In this document: piece after piece, positions 27,382-37,755 of the stretch
Numbering within the stretch: position 1 is the stretch's first letter
Layout: each line of letters begins with the position of its first letter
Source: an uncultured Bryobacteraceae bacterium
GTDB taxonomy: Bacteria; Acidobacteriota; Terriglobia; Bryobacterales; Bryobacteraceae
Reading direction: 5' to 3'
Assembly (NCBI GenBank): GCA_938003835.1
Contig: CALKXJ010000019.1
Coordinates: 1-64,000 of the forward strand
Length of the DNA: 64,000 bases
Notes under the pieces: model-generated
Databases searched by the model: none
Told to the model about the DNA's origin: nothing
Seen by the model: the letters and a program-made list of their open reading frames with translations, nothing else
Made by a program: the position numbers and the translations under genes

Positions 27382-28176
27382 ATGGGCGACGGGACCTGGG
27401 AGCAGGTCGGCGAGAGGGAGCGTCCGTCCTGGTACCTGATCCCCGAAGTTGCACGGCAAAAACGGGAGGTCCACCTCCGGCTGATTCGCCGCTGGATCAA
27501 TTCGACCCCACAGCGCATCCTCAAGACCGATCTGTTCGAAGAAGCCTTCGGCGAGGATCACCTCCTGGCCGGCCTGTTTCCCTCAGATCGATGTGTCTGC
27601 GGTTGCGACACCGCGTTCAGCATCGCCCGGGCAGCGGCTCACCGCTTCCCCGAGCTCGCCTCCGGCTTGGTGGTGATGGACGTGCGGCGCCCGGCCTTCC
27701 GGGAAAACTCGTTTGACCTTATCATCTCGACGTCGACGCTCGACCACTTCGCCACGCGCGAGGAGTTCGTGGCGTCACTCGCGGAACTGGCGCGGCTGCT
27801 CCGTCCGGGCGGCCGGCTGATTCTAACGCTGGACAATCCGTGGAATCCGCTGCTTGCTCCCCTGCGCTGGTACACCCGCTGGCGGAGGAGCCCCTACCCG
27901 CTCGGTTACTCCCCTTTTTTTGCAACACTTTGCAAGGATCTCCGGGCCGTGGGCCTGGTCGTGGAGGACCACGCCTGGCTCATCCATAACCCCCGTGGGT
28001 TATCCACCGCGGCCTTTCTGGGGTTGCGGAGGCTCCTTGAGCGGCGGGCCGAGCGGCCAATCGCGCTCCTGCTGGCCGTCTTCAATCTGCTAGGACATTT
28101 GCCCACACGGCGCTTCACCTCTTGTTTTCAGGCAGTTAGCGCCACAAAGCGCTCGGGATTCTCGCCGGCGGGCTAG
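27382..28176 (+). CDS. Class I SAM methyltransferase-like protein with altered motif I
   Basis: A 264-residue protein with a Methyltransf_11-like core. VMDVRRPAFRENSFDLIISTSTLDHF (about residues 98-123) and ELARLLRPGGRLILTLDN (about 136-153) are the post-I, II and III regions. The SAM loop, normally VLDVGCGTG, reads CVCGCDTAFSI, so cofactor binding may be altered. The Trp/Tyr-rich tail after residue 160 has a weakly hydrophobic stretch. It begins six bases after the A-PCP-TE stop with GAGAG upstream and is the last gene of the operon. It could methylate the released product, or be inactive. Confidence 0.7.
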   Translation: MGDGTWEQVGERERPSWYLIPEVARQKREVHLRLIRRWINSTPQRILKTDLFEEAFGEDHLLAGLFPSDRCVCGCDTAFSIARAAAHRFPELASGLVVMDVRRPAFRENSFDLIISTSTLDHFATREEFVASLAELARLLRPGGRLILTLDNPWNPLLAPLRWYTRWRRSPYPLGYSPFFATLCKDLRAVGLVVEDHAWLIHNPRGLSTAAFLGLRRLLERRAERPIALLLAVFNLLGHLPTRRFTSCFQAVSATKRSGFSPAG

Positions 28177-28309
28177 TACGGGCGGGCTCAAGCCGGCCCC
28201 GGTCCTGGTAACGTGTGGGAAATTTATGGCATCAATTTCATCACCTTTGGAGTACACTGGAATTTGGTGGGGTGTACGGCGGTCTCGAGGTGGCGATTGT
28301 AGAGTCGCA

Positions 28310-28753
28310 ATGGCAAGCTGCGCTACGGACCCCAGGCGGGCGGCTCTGACGCTGGCGCGGGTGCTTTTGGTGGACAACGACCCGGCTTCGCGTCTGGCCC
28401 TTCAAACCGTTCTCCAGGCAGGCGGCTATCGTGTCGATGCGGCGGCTTCGGCCGCCGAAGCCATCCGGAAGCTCGAGGATAACGAATACGAGCTCGTTTT
28501 GAGCGAGGCCGTGCTCGAGTCTCCGCAAGCCGGTCTGCGGCTGCTCGCCCACGCGCGCAATCTGCGCTACCGCCCCGCAACCGCGGTCATCACGACCTAT
28601 CCGGTTGACGCCCAAGCGCCTCCTGCCCGGCGGGATGAGCCGGTGTTTATCGCCTGGGAGGACCTGCCCGGGTTGCTCACCCGGGTCGCCGAGCTGATCA
28701 GCCAGCGTGCCGCCAGGCGCGCGGCGCGCGCGCTACGGAGCACGCGGCGCTGA
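28310..28753 (+). CDS. Stand-alone receiver-like domain lacking the phospho-acceptor Asp
   Basis: About 147 residues, mostly one CheY-like domain. The acidic pocket is RVLLVDNDPASRLALQTVLQ, while the strand that should end in the phosphorylated Asp reads YELVLSEAVLES, with Glu. The Thr of AVITTYP follows on strand 4. Close relatives known to me from Acidobacteria have SD at this point. Glu can mimic the phosphorylated state, so the protein may be constitutively on or regulated otherwise. The start is uncertain: ATG 28310 is preferred, while ATG 28226 would add 28 residues with no domain. The 133 bases upstream hold only a GTACAC/GTGTAC dyad. Confidence 0.75.
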   Translation: MASCATDPRRAALTLARVLLVDNDPASRLALQTVLQAGGYRVDAAASAAEAIRKLEDNEYELVLSEAVLESPQAGLRLLAHARNLRYRPATAVITTYPVDAQAPPARRDEPVFIAWEDLPGLLTRVAELISQRAARRAARALRSTRR

Positions 28754-28765
28754 GCCGCGTCAGCC

Positions 28766-29974
28766 TCACTTGAAGTTGCTGTAGGGACCCGCCTCCCGCC
28801 AGTCTTCCGCATCCAGACCGTCCGGATCCCAGACCACCTTTCCCGCTCGAACGGTCAGGGCACACCGCAGGCGCACCCCGCCGGTGAGCTTCGCCCGGCC
28901 GGAATCGAGGAAGGCGAACTGGCCGCGTTCGAGAGCCAACACGGCGATGTCGGCCTCCGCACCCTCGTCGAACTTGCCCAGCTCAGTTCGTCGAATCGCC
29001 CGCGCCGGCCGAACCGTGGTCCGTTCGATGACCTGTTCGAGCGCCATGCCGAGATTGATCAGCTTCGACATGACGTTCATCAGCGTGGCGCCGGGCAGCA
29101 TGACGGCTTCGCGGTCGAGCCCGCTCGAGATGGTGTCCGGCAAAAACTCCTGCTCGAGCGCCGGCGCAGCGACGCGAAACCAGAAGCCCGCCGAGCCGTG
29201 CCCGACGTCGAAGAGCACGCCGCGGCGCCGGGCCTCGTAGTAGTAGGGCCGAAGCTTGCCCGCGGGATCGAGCAGCGCGGTGAACCGCCCGTAGACGTGA
29301 GTGAGCAGATCGCCCGGGCGCAGCTTCTCGAGCACCAATTCCGGCCGGTCTACCCCGGAGGCGCCCTGCCATCCGGCCATCACCACGCCTCCGGTGCGCT
29401 CGGCCGCCTGAACTGCCCGGTCGACCGCCTGCCGGTCGCGGGTATCCGAGACGGCGGCTTTGAAGCCTACGATCAGCCGCGGATGCTTTTTCGCCATCGC
29501 CACGGCAGCTTCGACATCCAGTTCGCCGGCCTCTCCGCCCGCTCCGGCTGAGGCGGCGATATCCAGGAATGCGAGTAGCCGCACTTGGGCCCGGTCGATC
29601 ACCTTCTGCTTGAACGCCTCAAAGGTCTTCCAGCCGGTGCTTCCGGCGTCCACGGCCGTGGTGACGCCGTGGCGCAGCGTGTTGTGATCGGGATCGAGTC
29701 CCATCCCGCCTCCGTGCGGGTCCAGGTAGGCGTGGATGTCGATCAGGCCGGGCGTGACATAATAGCCGCCGGCGTCGATCACATTACGGGCCCTGGCCGC
29801 CGGCAGATCGCGGCCGACTTTGGCGATGCGGGCGCCAATGACGGCCACATCCAGCCGCTCGCTGCGCCCGTTACCGGGGTCGATGACGTGGCCGTTCCTG
29901 ATGAGCAGGTCGTAGATCTCCTGCGCGCCGCCCGAGAGCGCAGCCGCCAGCAGCAACGCGGCCAGGCGCGTCAT
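28766..29974 (-). CDS. Exported amidohydrolase/deacetylase family protein with HxY metal motif
   Basis: A 402-residue protein with a signal peptide (MTRLAALLLAAALSGGAQ) and an amidohydrolase fold. The core motif is GLIDIHAYLDPHGGG, where the second metal His of the usual HxH is Tyr, though a His follows five residues later. Other landmarks are GFKAAVSD (carbamylated-Lys region), LLTHVYGR, VLFDVGHGSAGF and an alanine-rich closing beta sandwich. Relatives hydrolyse cyclic amides, N-acyl groups or dipeptides. It overlaps the upstream paralogue by four bases (ATGA), so the pair is co-translated. Possibly altered metal site; substrate unknown. Confidence 0.82.
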   Translation of the reverse strand: MTRLAALLLAAALSGGAQEIYDLLIRNGHVIDPGNGRSERLDVAVIGARIAKVGRDLPAARARNVIDAGGYYVTPGLIDIHAYLDPHGGGMGLDPDHNTLRHGVTTAVDAGSTGWKTFEAFKQKVIDRAQVRLLAFLDIAASAGAGGEAGELDVEAAVAMAKKHPRLIVGFKAAVSDTRDRQAVDRAVQAAERTGGVVMAGWQGASGVDRPELVLEKLRPGDLLTHVYGRFTALLDPAGKLRPYYYEARRRGVLFDVGHGSAGFWFRVAAPALEQEFLPDTISSGLDREAVMLPGATLMNVMSKLINLGMALEQVIERTTVRPARAIRRTELGKFDEGAEADIAVLALERGQFAFLDSGRAKLTGGVRLRCALTVRAGKVVWDPDGLDAEDWREAGPYSNFK

Positions 29975-31194
29975 GGCAGAACCTCGTAGGCGCCCGCGGT
30001 GCGCCAGTCCGGAAAGGCGAGCCCCTTGGCGTCGAAAGCGATCCGGCCGGCGCGCAAGCTCATGATACACTCCAGGCGCTGGGTGCCGAGCATCTTCTTC
30101 TTCCAGGCGTCCTTATAGGCGAAGACGCCCCGCCGCAGCTCGAACAGCGCGATATCGGCCTCACGGCCTTCACTCATGGTCCCGAGCTCGGGATAGCGCC
30201 CGATGACCTGCGCCGGCCGGACGGTGGAGCGCTCGATCGCCTCGCGCAGGCTCATGCCGAGCAGCATCATCTTCGAAATCGCGTTCGCCATGTCGGACTC
30301 GGTCGCCAGGATGCTGGTGGCGTGCAGGTCCGTGCTGATCGTGTCGGGATAGAAGCCTTGCGCCATGGCGCGCGTTGCCACCGGCCAGAGGAAGCTGCCC
30401 GCGCCGTGGCCGAGATCGAAGATGACGCCGCGCCCGCGCGCTTCGAGAGCATACGGCTGCACCTTGCCGTCGAAGCGGCTGATGATCTCCACCTGCCGGT
30501 CGTTGAAGACGTGCGTCTGGATGTCTCCGGGGCGCATGATGTCGAGCAGCTTCTCGCGGCTGGTTCGGCCGGTGTTGGTAAAGATCTTGTCGTCGATCAT
30601 CACCGGCACGCCGGCCAGCTTGCCCGCTTCGATCGCGCGGCGGATGGCCGTCCAGCCGGTTCCGGAGAAATGGGCCGTCTTGACGCCGACAATGACATCG
30701 CGGTGCTTGCGGATCGCCTCGGCGGTTTTGGCCGGATCCATGTCGTCGACGTTGTCCTCATACTCGGGTCCGAGCATGCCCCAGCCGACGATGTTGATCA
30801 GCGCCAGCACGCGCGTGCGCGAACGCTCGATGACGGTGCGGCGGAACTCGTCAAAGGTGCGCCATCCGGCGCCGCCGGCATCGACGATCGTGGTGGCGCC
30901 GGTGAGCAGCGCCGTGTCGTCGGCAAGCAGGGAACCGGAGTAGCCGAAGACGTGGGCATGGATGTCCACCAGGCCCGGCGTCACATAGAGGCCGCGGGCG
31001 TCGATGAGCTTTCGCGCCTGAGTCTGGTCGATCGAAGAGGCGACCCGGGCGATCCTGCCGCCCGCCACCGCCACGTCGCGGACGCCGTCGATCCCGCTGG
31101 CCGGATCGATGACATGCCCGCCCTGAATGAGCAGATCGTAGGGCTGGCCCCAGAGCGCAGCGCCGGCCAGCAGCAGAGCAGCGAGGCGTTTCAT
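29971..31194 (-). CDS. Exported amidohydrolase/deacetylase family protein
   Basis: A 407-residue paralogue of the gene at 28766-29974. A signal peptide (MKRLAALLLAGAALWGQ) is followed by the N-terminal beta domain (DLLIQGGHVIDPASGIDG). The intact HxH motif is in GLVDIHAHVFGYSG. Further metal and catalytic segments are GVKTAHFSGTGW, THVFNDR, VIFDLGHGAGSF and DTISTDLHATS, the last with the catalytic Asp. The family removes acyl groups or opens cyclic amides outside the cytoplasm. It sits seven bases after a Gfo/Idh gene on the same strand, suggesting a three-gene unit for an N-acylated or glycosylated substrate. Confidence 0.86.
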   Translation of the reverse strand: MKRLAALLLAGAALWGQPYDLLIQGGHVIDPASGIDGVRDVAVAGGRIARVASSIDQTQARKLIDARGLYVTPGLVDIHAHVFGYSGSLLADDTALLTGATTIVDAGGAGWRTFDEFRRTVIERSRTRVLALINIVGWGMLGPEYEDNVDDMDPAKTAEAIRKHRDVIVGVKTAHFSGTGWTAIRRAIEAGKLAGVPVMIDDKIFTNTGRTSREKLLDIMRPGDIQTHVFNDRQVEIISRFDGKVQPYALEARGRGVIFDLGHGAGSFLWPVATRAMAQGFYPDTISTDLHATSILATESDMANAISKMMLLGMSLREAIERSTVRPAQVIGRYPELGTMSEGREADIALFELRRGVFAYKDAWKKKMLGTQRLECIMSLRAGRIAFDAKGLAFPDWRTAGAYEVLP

Positions 31195-31200
31195 CCGGCG

Positions 31201-32529
31201 TTAGCTCGCCCGCATCGTCTTCGGGTCCCACCGCACGATGCGCTCCTCGAAGTAGCTCGTGTTGCACAACAGCGACGGGCCAGCGGCGCGGAAGCCGAAC
31301 GTGGCGTCCTCGAGAACCGGCTTGCGGCTGCGCACCGCCTGGAAGAAGAGGTTGATGTGCTCCTGGTGGGCGTTGTAGCCGGGAGGCGGCGAGTAGACGA
31401 TCTCTTCCTCCGGCTGCATCGTCTCCGGGCTCACCGGGCGCGGCGGATACTTCTTGCGGTACTCGCGCAGGAACTCCTCCTGCACGGCCTTGGGAAAAGT
31501 GCCGATGGTGTAGCCGGGTTCGGCCTCCGGGGCGGTCTTGCTCACCTTCACGGTGGAGCCCGCCGCCAGCGTCCCCTCGCTGCCGACGAAGCGGAATCCG
31601 AACTGCTCCCGCGCCATGCCGCACTTGAAATTGACGCGCAGGGCCAGGTTGAAGGCCGGATGCTCGGCCGTTTCGGGATAGTCGAGCAGGGCCAGCATCA
31701 CGTCGGGGACGTCCCGGCCATCTTTCCAGTAGCGCAGGCCGCCGGTGGCGTAGACGCGTGTGGGGCCGATGGAGTTCGTGGCCACATGGAGGCCCGAGAG
31801 CAGGTGCACGAACAGATCGCCCGCCACCCCGGTGCCGTAATCGCGGTAATTGCGCCAGCGAAACAGGCGGATCGGCTCGAAGGGCCGCTTCGGGGCGTCG
31901 CCCAGGAACCGGTCCCAATCGATATTCTCCGGCGTCGCATCCGGCGGGAGGGAATACTGCCAGGCGCCGAGCGCCGTATTGCGGTCGAGCCAGGCCTCAA
32001 CCATGTTGAGCTGGCCGATGGCGCCTGAGCGGATGAGCTCGCGCGTCTTGTGATAGATCACCGAGCTCACGTACTGGCTCCCGATGAGCAGAATGCGGCC
32101 GGATTTCTTTTCCGCCTCGATCACCGGGTGGCCTTGCTCCACCTTCTGGACCATCGGCTTTTCGCAGTAGACATCCTTGCCCGCCTCGAGCGCATCGATC
32201 ATCATCCGCGCGTGCCAGTGGTCCGGCGTGGCGATGATGACCGCGTCCACGTCGCTGCGGGCGAGGATCTCGCGGTAGTCGCGCGTCGTGAAGATATGGT
32301 CGCCCCAGACTTCGCGGGCGCGCCGCAGCCGGCCGTCATAGACGTCGGCGACGGCCACCAGCTCCACGCCGGGCACGCTCAAGGCCATGCGGGTATCGCC
32401 GGAGCCCATGCCCCCGACGCCGATGGTGGCGATCTGAATACGGTCGTTGGCCGCGTAGGATCTCGCCGGCGGGGCAGCGGCCGCGGCGGTCGCCTGAAGA
32501 AAACCACGCCTGGTGGGTCGCATACTCAT
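31201..32529 (-). CDS. Tat-exported Gfo/Idh/MocA family oxidoreductase (second copy)
   Basis: A 442-residue protein with a twin-arginine signal (RPTRRGFLQATAAAAA, about residues 4-19) and a Rossmann fold beginning IQIATIGVGGMGSG. The EKP motif occurs in DVYCEKPMVQK, and the C-terminal Gfo/Idh domain has the WYLDRN-like segments typical of the large secreted group. It resembles the protein at 11089-12309 but is longer. The ATG at 32529 has GGAG nine bases before it; ATG 32544 and 32523 are alternatives. It heads a leftward group with two amidohydrolases and follows tRNA-Ser closely. Confidence 0.87.
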   Translation of the reverse strand: MSMRPTRRGFLQATAAAAAPPARSYAANDRIQIATIGVGGMGSGDTRMALSVPGVELVAVADVYDGRLRRAREVWGDHIFTTRDYREILARSDVDAVIIATPDHWHARMMIDALEAGKDVYCEKPMVQKVEQGHPVIEAEKKSGRILLIGSQYVSSVIYHKTRELIRSGAIGQLNMVEAWLDRNTALGAWQYSLPPDATPENIDWDRFLGDAPKRPFEPIRLFRWRNYRDYGTGVAGDLFVHLLSGLHVATNSIGPTRVYATGGLRYWKDGRDVPDVMLALLDYPETAEHPAFNLALRVNFKCGMAREQFGFRFVGSEGTLAAGSTVKVSKTAPEAEPGYTIGTFPKAVQEEFLREYRKKYPPRPVSPETMQPEEEIVYSPPPGYNAHQEHINLFFQAVRSRKPVLEDATFGFRAAGPSLLCNTSYFEERIVRWDPKTMRAS

Positions 32530-32597
32530 ACTCTTGTACTCCATCGGAGGGAGGATGCGCAGGCGCCGGGCGCCAGCTCAGGCAGGCTGGCGGAGCT

Positions 32598-32687
<90 letters not shown>

Positions 32688-32754
32688 AATTCCAAGCTAG
32701 CCGAAGCGGCCGCTAAACTGCAACGGATCTCCTCATCCGGAGTACACTAGGGCC

Positions 32755-33282
32755 ATGAGGCCGCTTATCGTAACGCTCGCCGCGTGTGCGGCGCTCCTCG
32801 CCCAGACCTCGCCTCCCGGCCAGCCTGCGCCAGGTCGGGCGATCCCGCAATCGCTCGTGCAGTACCTCCAGCTCACCCCCGAGCAGGTCCGGCTGATCAC
32901 GCAGAAGAACACGGAGTTCAATCGCTTTGTGGCGGAGAAGAACCGCCGGGCGGCGCAGGTGCGCTTGGAGATCACCGTCGAAACTCGCAAGCAAACGCTC
33001 GATCCGATGGCTCTTGGCCTTCGTTACATGGAGCTCGAACTCATCCGGCGTGAGATCAACGCCGCCGAGGACAATCTCCGGGCCGAGCTGCGCAAAGCCC
33101 TGAACGCCGAGCAGGTCAACCGGCTCCGTGCGCTCGAGGCGGCCATGGAGCTGGTGCCTCTGTACAATCAGGCGGGCGCGGTGCGGCTGGTGCCGCCCAA
33201 ACCCCCGAACCCGCCGATGCCCGTGATCAGCAACCCCCAGGGAGCCGTGGGAGCCGAACCGATCGAGGAGCAGGACCAATAA
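32755..33282 (+). CDS. Secreted Spy/CpxP-like protein, function unknown
   Basis: A 175-residue protein with a signal peptide (MRPLIVTLAACAALLAQ). A long helical region (about residues 32-135) carries LQLTPEQVRLI and a later LNAEQVNRLRALEAAM, the LTxxQ pattern of Spy/CpxP periplasmic proteins. The last 35 residues are proline-rich. Spy-like proteins bind unfolded proteins or sense envelope stress. The match here is only the pattern and helical build, so function is a guess. It precedes the lolA-like gene by about 75 bases on the same strand. Confidence 0.7.
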   Translation: MRPLIVTLAACAALLAQTSPPGQPAPGRAIPQSLVQYLQLTPEQVRLITQKNTEFNRFVAEKNRRAAQVRLEITVETRKQTLDPMALGLRYMELELIRREINAAEDNLRAELRKALNAEQVNRLRALEAAMELVPLYNQAGAVRLVPPKPPNPPMPVISNPQGAVGAEPIEEQDQ

Positions 33283-33358
33283 CCGGCTGCCTGTTCCGCG
33301 CCAGGCGCGGACACGTGTGGGGATCAACGTCCTGGCCGCCGGCGACGTCAAATTCTAT

Positions 33359-34003
33359 GTGAAGAGACTGGCGCTTGCCGTCTGTCTGGGGTCGGTCCCC
33401 GCGGTATGGGCCGTTGACGTCGGCAAAATCCTAGACGGAATCGAGGCGCGCTACAACCGGCCGCAGACGTTGCAGCTCCTCTTCGAGCAAACCCACAGGG
33501 CCCAGGGCCGGCCGCCCCGGACCGAGCGCGGCGTGCTCTACCTCCGCAAGCCGGGTCGGATGCGCTGGGAGTACCACGTTCCGGCAGGCAAACTGTTCCT
33601 CACCGACGGCGAGTTCGCCTACCTTTACAGCCCCGCTGCCAACCGCGTGGAGAAGATGTCCATGAAGGAGAGCGGAGACCTGCGCACGCCGCTCGCCTTC
33701 CTCATCGGCCGGGTCGATCTGCGGCGCGATTTCCGCGAGTTCCGCAGCCGGCCGGAGGGCGAGTGGATGCATATCACCGCCCTGCCGCGCAGCGACCGGG
33801 CCCCCTTTCATTCCGTGAGCTTCCTGGTTGGAGAAAGCTTCGAGATCCTGCGTCTGGAGATCGAGGGCGAGGACGGCTCCACGATGAGCTTCCGCTTTTC
33901 CGAGGAGCGACTGAACCCGCCGCTGGCGCGCGAGCTGTTCCGCTTCGAGCCGCCGCCCGGGGCGGAACTGGTGGAAGTTCGCGGCCCGCTTCAGGTGGAG
34001 TGA
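33359..34003 (+). CDS. lolA: LolA-like outer-membrane lipoprotein carrier protein
   Basis: About 214 residues with a signal peptide (VKRLALAVCLGSVPAVWA). The mature part is a LolA half-barrel: LQLLFEQTHRAQGRPPRTER at about 30-50, GVLYLRKPGRMRWEYHVPAG (the family's hallmark KPG.MRW), LFLTDGEFAYLY and later LGG-free strands ending DGSTMSFRFSEERLNPPL. LolA ferries lipoproteins from LolCDE to the outer membrane, so a Gram-negative envelope is implied. The start is a GTG at 33359, chosen because it opens the signal peptide; a GTG at 33317 is possible. It sits eight bases before pilC. Confidence 0.84.
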   Translation: MKRLALAVCLGSVPAVWAVDVGKILDGIEARYNRPQTLQLLFEQTHRAQGRPPRTERGVLYLRKPGRMRWEYHVPAGKLFLTDGEFAYLYSPAANRVEKMSMKESGDLRTPLAFLIGRVDLRRDFREFRSRPEGEWMHITALPRSDRAPFHSVSFLVGESFEILRLEIEGEDGSTMSFRFSEERLNPPLARELFRFEPPPGAELVEVRGPLQVE

Positions 34004-34010
34004 GCCGGCC

Positions 34011-35222
34011 ATGGCGCAATACGTGCTCAAGTATGCCGACGCCCGCGGCCAGATCCACCGGCAGGTGGCCGAGGCCGCCTCGGAGAAAGAACTGCGCGAG
34101 CGTTTCAGCGAGCAGGGTTACCTCATCTACTCGATCCGCCCGCGGAGCGAGCCGCGGGCTATCGCCCGGCGAATCTCGGGCCGCGCCAGGAAGCTCAATC
34201 CGGAGAAGTTCCTGATCTTCAACCAGCAGTTTGTGACGCTGGTGCGCGCGGGCCTGCCGATTCTGAAATCGCTCGATCTGCTCGCCGAGCGGCTCACCGA
34301 ACCGAAACTGGCGCGCTACATCCGCGCCGTGCGCGACGAGGTCAAGACCGGCGCCTCGCTCTCAGACGCCTTCGCCGCCCAGGGCGTCTTTCCGGCCATT
34401 TATGTCACCTCGGTGATGGCGGGAGAAAAGAGCGGGGCGCTGGCCGAAGTCCTCGAACGCTACATCGCCTACCAGCGCCTGGCGCTCGCGGTACGCAAGA
34501 AGATCCTGCTGTCGCTGCTCTACCCTTCCCTGCTCATCGTGCTGGTGATCGCGCTCATCGTGTTCCTGGTCACCTACGTGGTGCCGAACTTCGCGCAGCT
34601 TTATTCCTCGATGGAGACCGAGCTGCCCATGATCACGCAGGTGCTGATCGCCGTGGGTACAACGGCGCGAAACTACATTCTGGTGGGCGTGGCGGCGCTG
34701 GCGGCCGCGGCCGTCGCCTTTCGCTGGTGGAGCTCGACCGGGCGCGGGCGCGAGATGCTCGACCGCTGGAAGCTGCGCACGCCGATCCTGGGCGACATCT
34801 GGATCAAGTACCAGGTGGCGCAACTGGGGCGCGTGCTCAGCACCTTGCTGCTGGGGGGCATCCCATTGGTGGCGGCGCTCGAGACGGCCGGCCAGTCGCT
34901 CGGCTCCAGCCTCCTGCGCGGCGCGCTCGACAAGGTCCGCCGCCTGGTCAAGGAAGGCCAGTCGCTTTCGGCGGCGCTCCAGTCGACCGGGCTGATCCCG
35001 CCGCTGGCCATCGACATGGTGGAGGTGGGCGAGTCCACCGGCGCGCTGCCTTCGATGCTGGCGAGCGTCGCCGAATTCTACGAAGACGACGTCTCCACCC
35101 GCATGCAGGCGGCCCTGTCGCTCGTCGAGCCCGCCATCATGATCTTCATGGGCGGCTTTGTCGCCTTCGTGCTGATTTCCCTCTACCTGCCGATCTTTTC
35201 TCTGGCCGACACGCTGAGGTGA
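34011..35222 (+). CDS. pilC: Type IV pilus/type II secretion inner-membrane platform protein (PilC/GspF)
   Basis: A 403-residue platform protein with an N-terminal MAQYVLKYADARGQIHR domain and two copies of the GspF domain. The first has FNQQFVTLVRAGLPILKSLDLL and SGALAEVLERYIAY; the second, after residue 270, has GRVLSTLLLGGIPLVAALE and TGALPSMLASVAEFYE. Three membrane helices lie at about 170-195, 220-240 and 375-398. It anchors the assembly ATPase and moves pilin or pseudopilin subunits. pilB starts three bases after its stop. Confidence 0.94.
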   Translation: MAQYVLKYADARGQIHRQVAEAASEKELRERFSEQGYLIYSIRPRSEPRAIARRISGRARKLNPEKFLIFNQQFVTLVRAGLPILKSLDLLAERLTEPKLARYIRAVRDEVKTGASLSDAFAAQGVFPAIYVTSVMAGEKSGALAEVLERYIAYQRLALAVRKKILLSLLYPSLLIVLVIALIVFLVTYVVPNFAQLYSSMETELPMITQVLIAVGTTARNYILVGVAALAAAAVAFRWWSSTGRGREMLDRWKLRTPILGDIWIKYQVAQLGRVLSTLLLGGIPLVAALETAGQSLGSSLLRGALDKVRRLVKEGQSLSAALQSTGLIPPLAIDMVEVGESTGALPSMLASVAEFYEDDVSTRMQAALSLVEPAIMIFMGGFVAFVLISLYLPIFSLADTLR

Positions 35223-35225
35223 GCC

Positions 35226-36845
<1,620 letters not shown>

Positions 36846-36852
36846 GGCGGGC

Positions 36853-37755
36853 ATGAGGATTCTGAGCAGTCTGCGGCGGCTGATCGAGGATCCGCCGCCC
36901 GAGTTCGCCTTCGAGCTCTCGCCGGCGGGCATCGCCTGGGCCCGCCACGGCGAGAGGCTGCGCCTGGGCTTCGAGCCGCTCGAGCCGGGCGTGCTGGTGG
37001 TTTCGCCGCTCAAGGACAACGTCCTGCGGCCCGAGGAACTCCTGGCGCGCATCCGGAGCCTGGCGCCGCCGAACGGCCGGCCCCGGCGGCGCACCGCCGC
37101 GCTGATTCTGCCGGATTACTGCGCCCGGGTGGCGGTGCTTGACTTCGACGCTTTTCCCTCGGAGCCGCAGGAGCAGGCTTCGCTGGTGCGGTTCCGCATC
37201 AGGAAGAGCATTCCGTTCGATCTCGAATCGGCGCGCCTGAGCTACCAGGTCCAGAGCGGCGGCGCGGGCGGCAAGAAGTATCAGGTCGTCGTCGCGGTGG
37301 CCGCGCTCGAGATCGTGGCCCGCTACGAGGCCGGCTTCCGGGCGGCAGGCTTCGAGCCGGGTTATGTGACCACCTCGAGCCTGGCGGCGTTGCCGCTCGC
37401 CGGCCGTGGCGGTGTCCGCGTGGTGGCGAAGCTGAGCGGGGAAACGCTCGCGGTGAGCGTTCTTGAGGGCGAGAACCTGCGCCTGGTGCGCTCGGTCGAG
37501 CTCCCCGCCCTGACGATCGAAGAGGTGATGGCGGTGCTCTATCCGACATTCGCCTACATCGAAGACGAGCTGGCGGCGAGGCCGGAGCGGCTGCTGGTGT
37601 GCGGCTTCGGCGAGATGGCGGAAGAGTTGGCCTCGCATCTCGAGACGGAATTCAGCATCTCGATCGAGTTGCTCGGCTCGCGCTTCGGCGCGCCGGATCA
37701 AACGAACGCGGGGCTGTTCGGCTATCTCGAGTCGCTGGGGGACCGCGCCGTATGA
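36853..37755 (+). CDS. pilM: PilM-like cytoplasmic pilus alignment protein
   Basis: A 300-residue protein with an actin-like fold similar to PilM and the cytoplasmic part of GspL. Recognisable parts are FAFELSPAGIAWARHG at the N-terminus, the phosphate-binding strands RRRTAALILPDYCARVAVLDFD, and VRFRIRKSIPFDLESARLSYQV near residue 120. PilM binds the PilN N-terminus inside the cell and links the motor to the periplasmic alignment complex. The family is diverse and this copy is somewhat short, but position and the following PilN support it. pilN overlaps its stop by four bases (ATGA). Confidence 0.85.
   Translation: MRILSSLRRLIEDPPPEFAFELSPAGIAWARHGERLRLGFEPLEPGVLVVSPLKDNVLRPEELLARIRSLAPPNGRPRRRTAALILPDYCARVAVLDFDAFPSEPQEQASLVRFRIRKSIPFDLESARLSYQVQSGGAGGKKYQVVVAVAALEIVARYEAGFRAAGFEPGYVTTSSLAALPLAGRGGVRVVAKLSGETLAVSVLEGENLRLVRSVELPALTIEEVMAVLYPTFAYIEDELAARPERLLVCGFGEMAEELASHLETEFSISIELLGSRFGAPDQTNAGLFGYLESLGDRAV

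Noticed and set aside
28177-28309. Possible small RNA or riboswitch before the receiver gene
   Set aside because: Only a short GTACAC/GTGTAC dyad is visible. There is no terminator-like hairpin or known riboswitch core.
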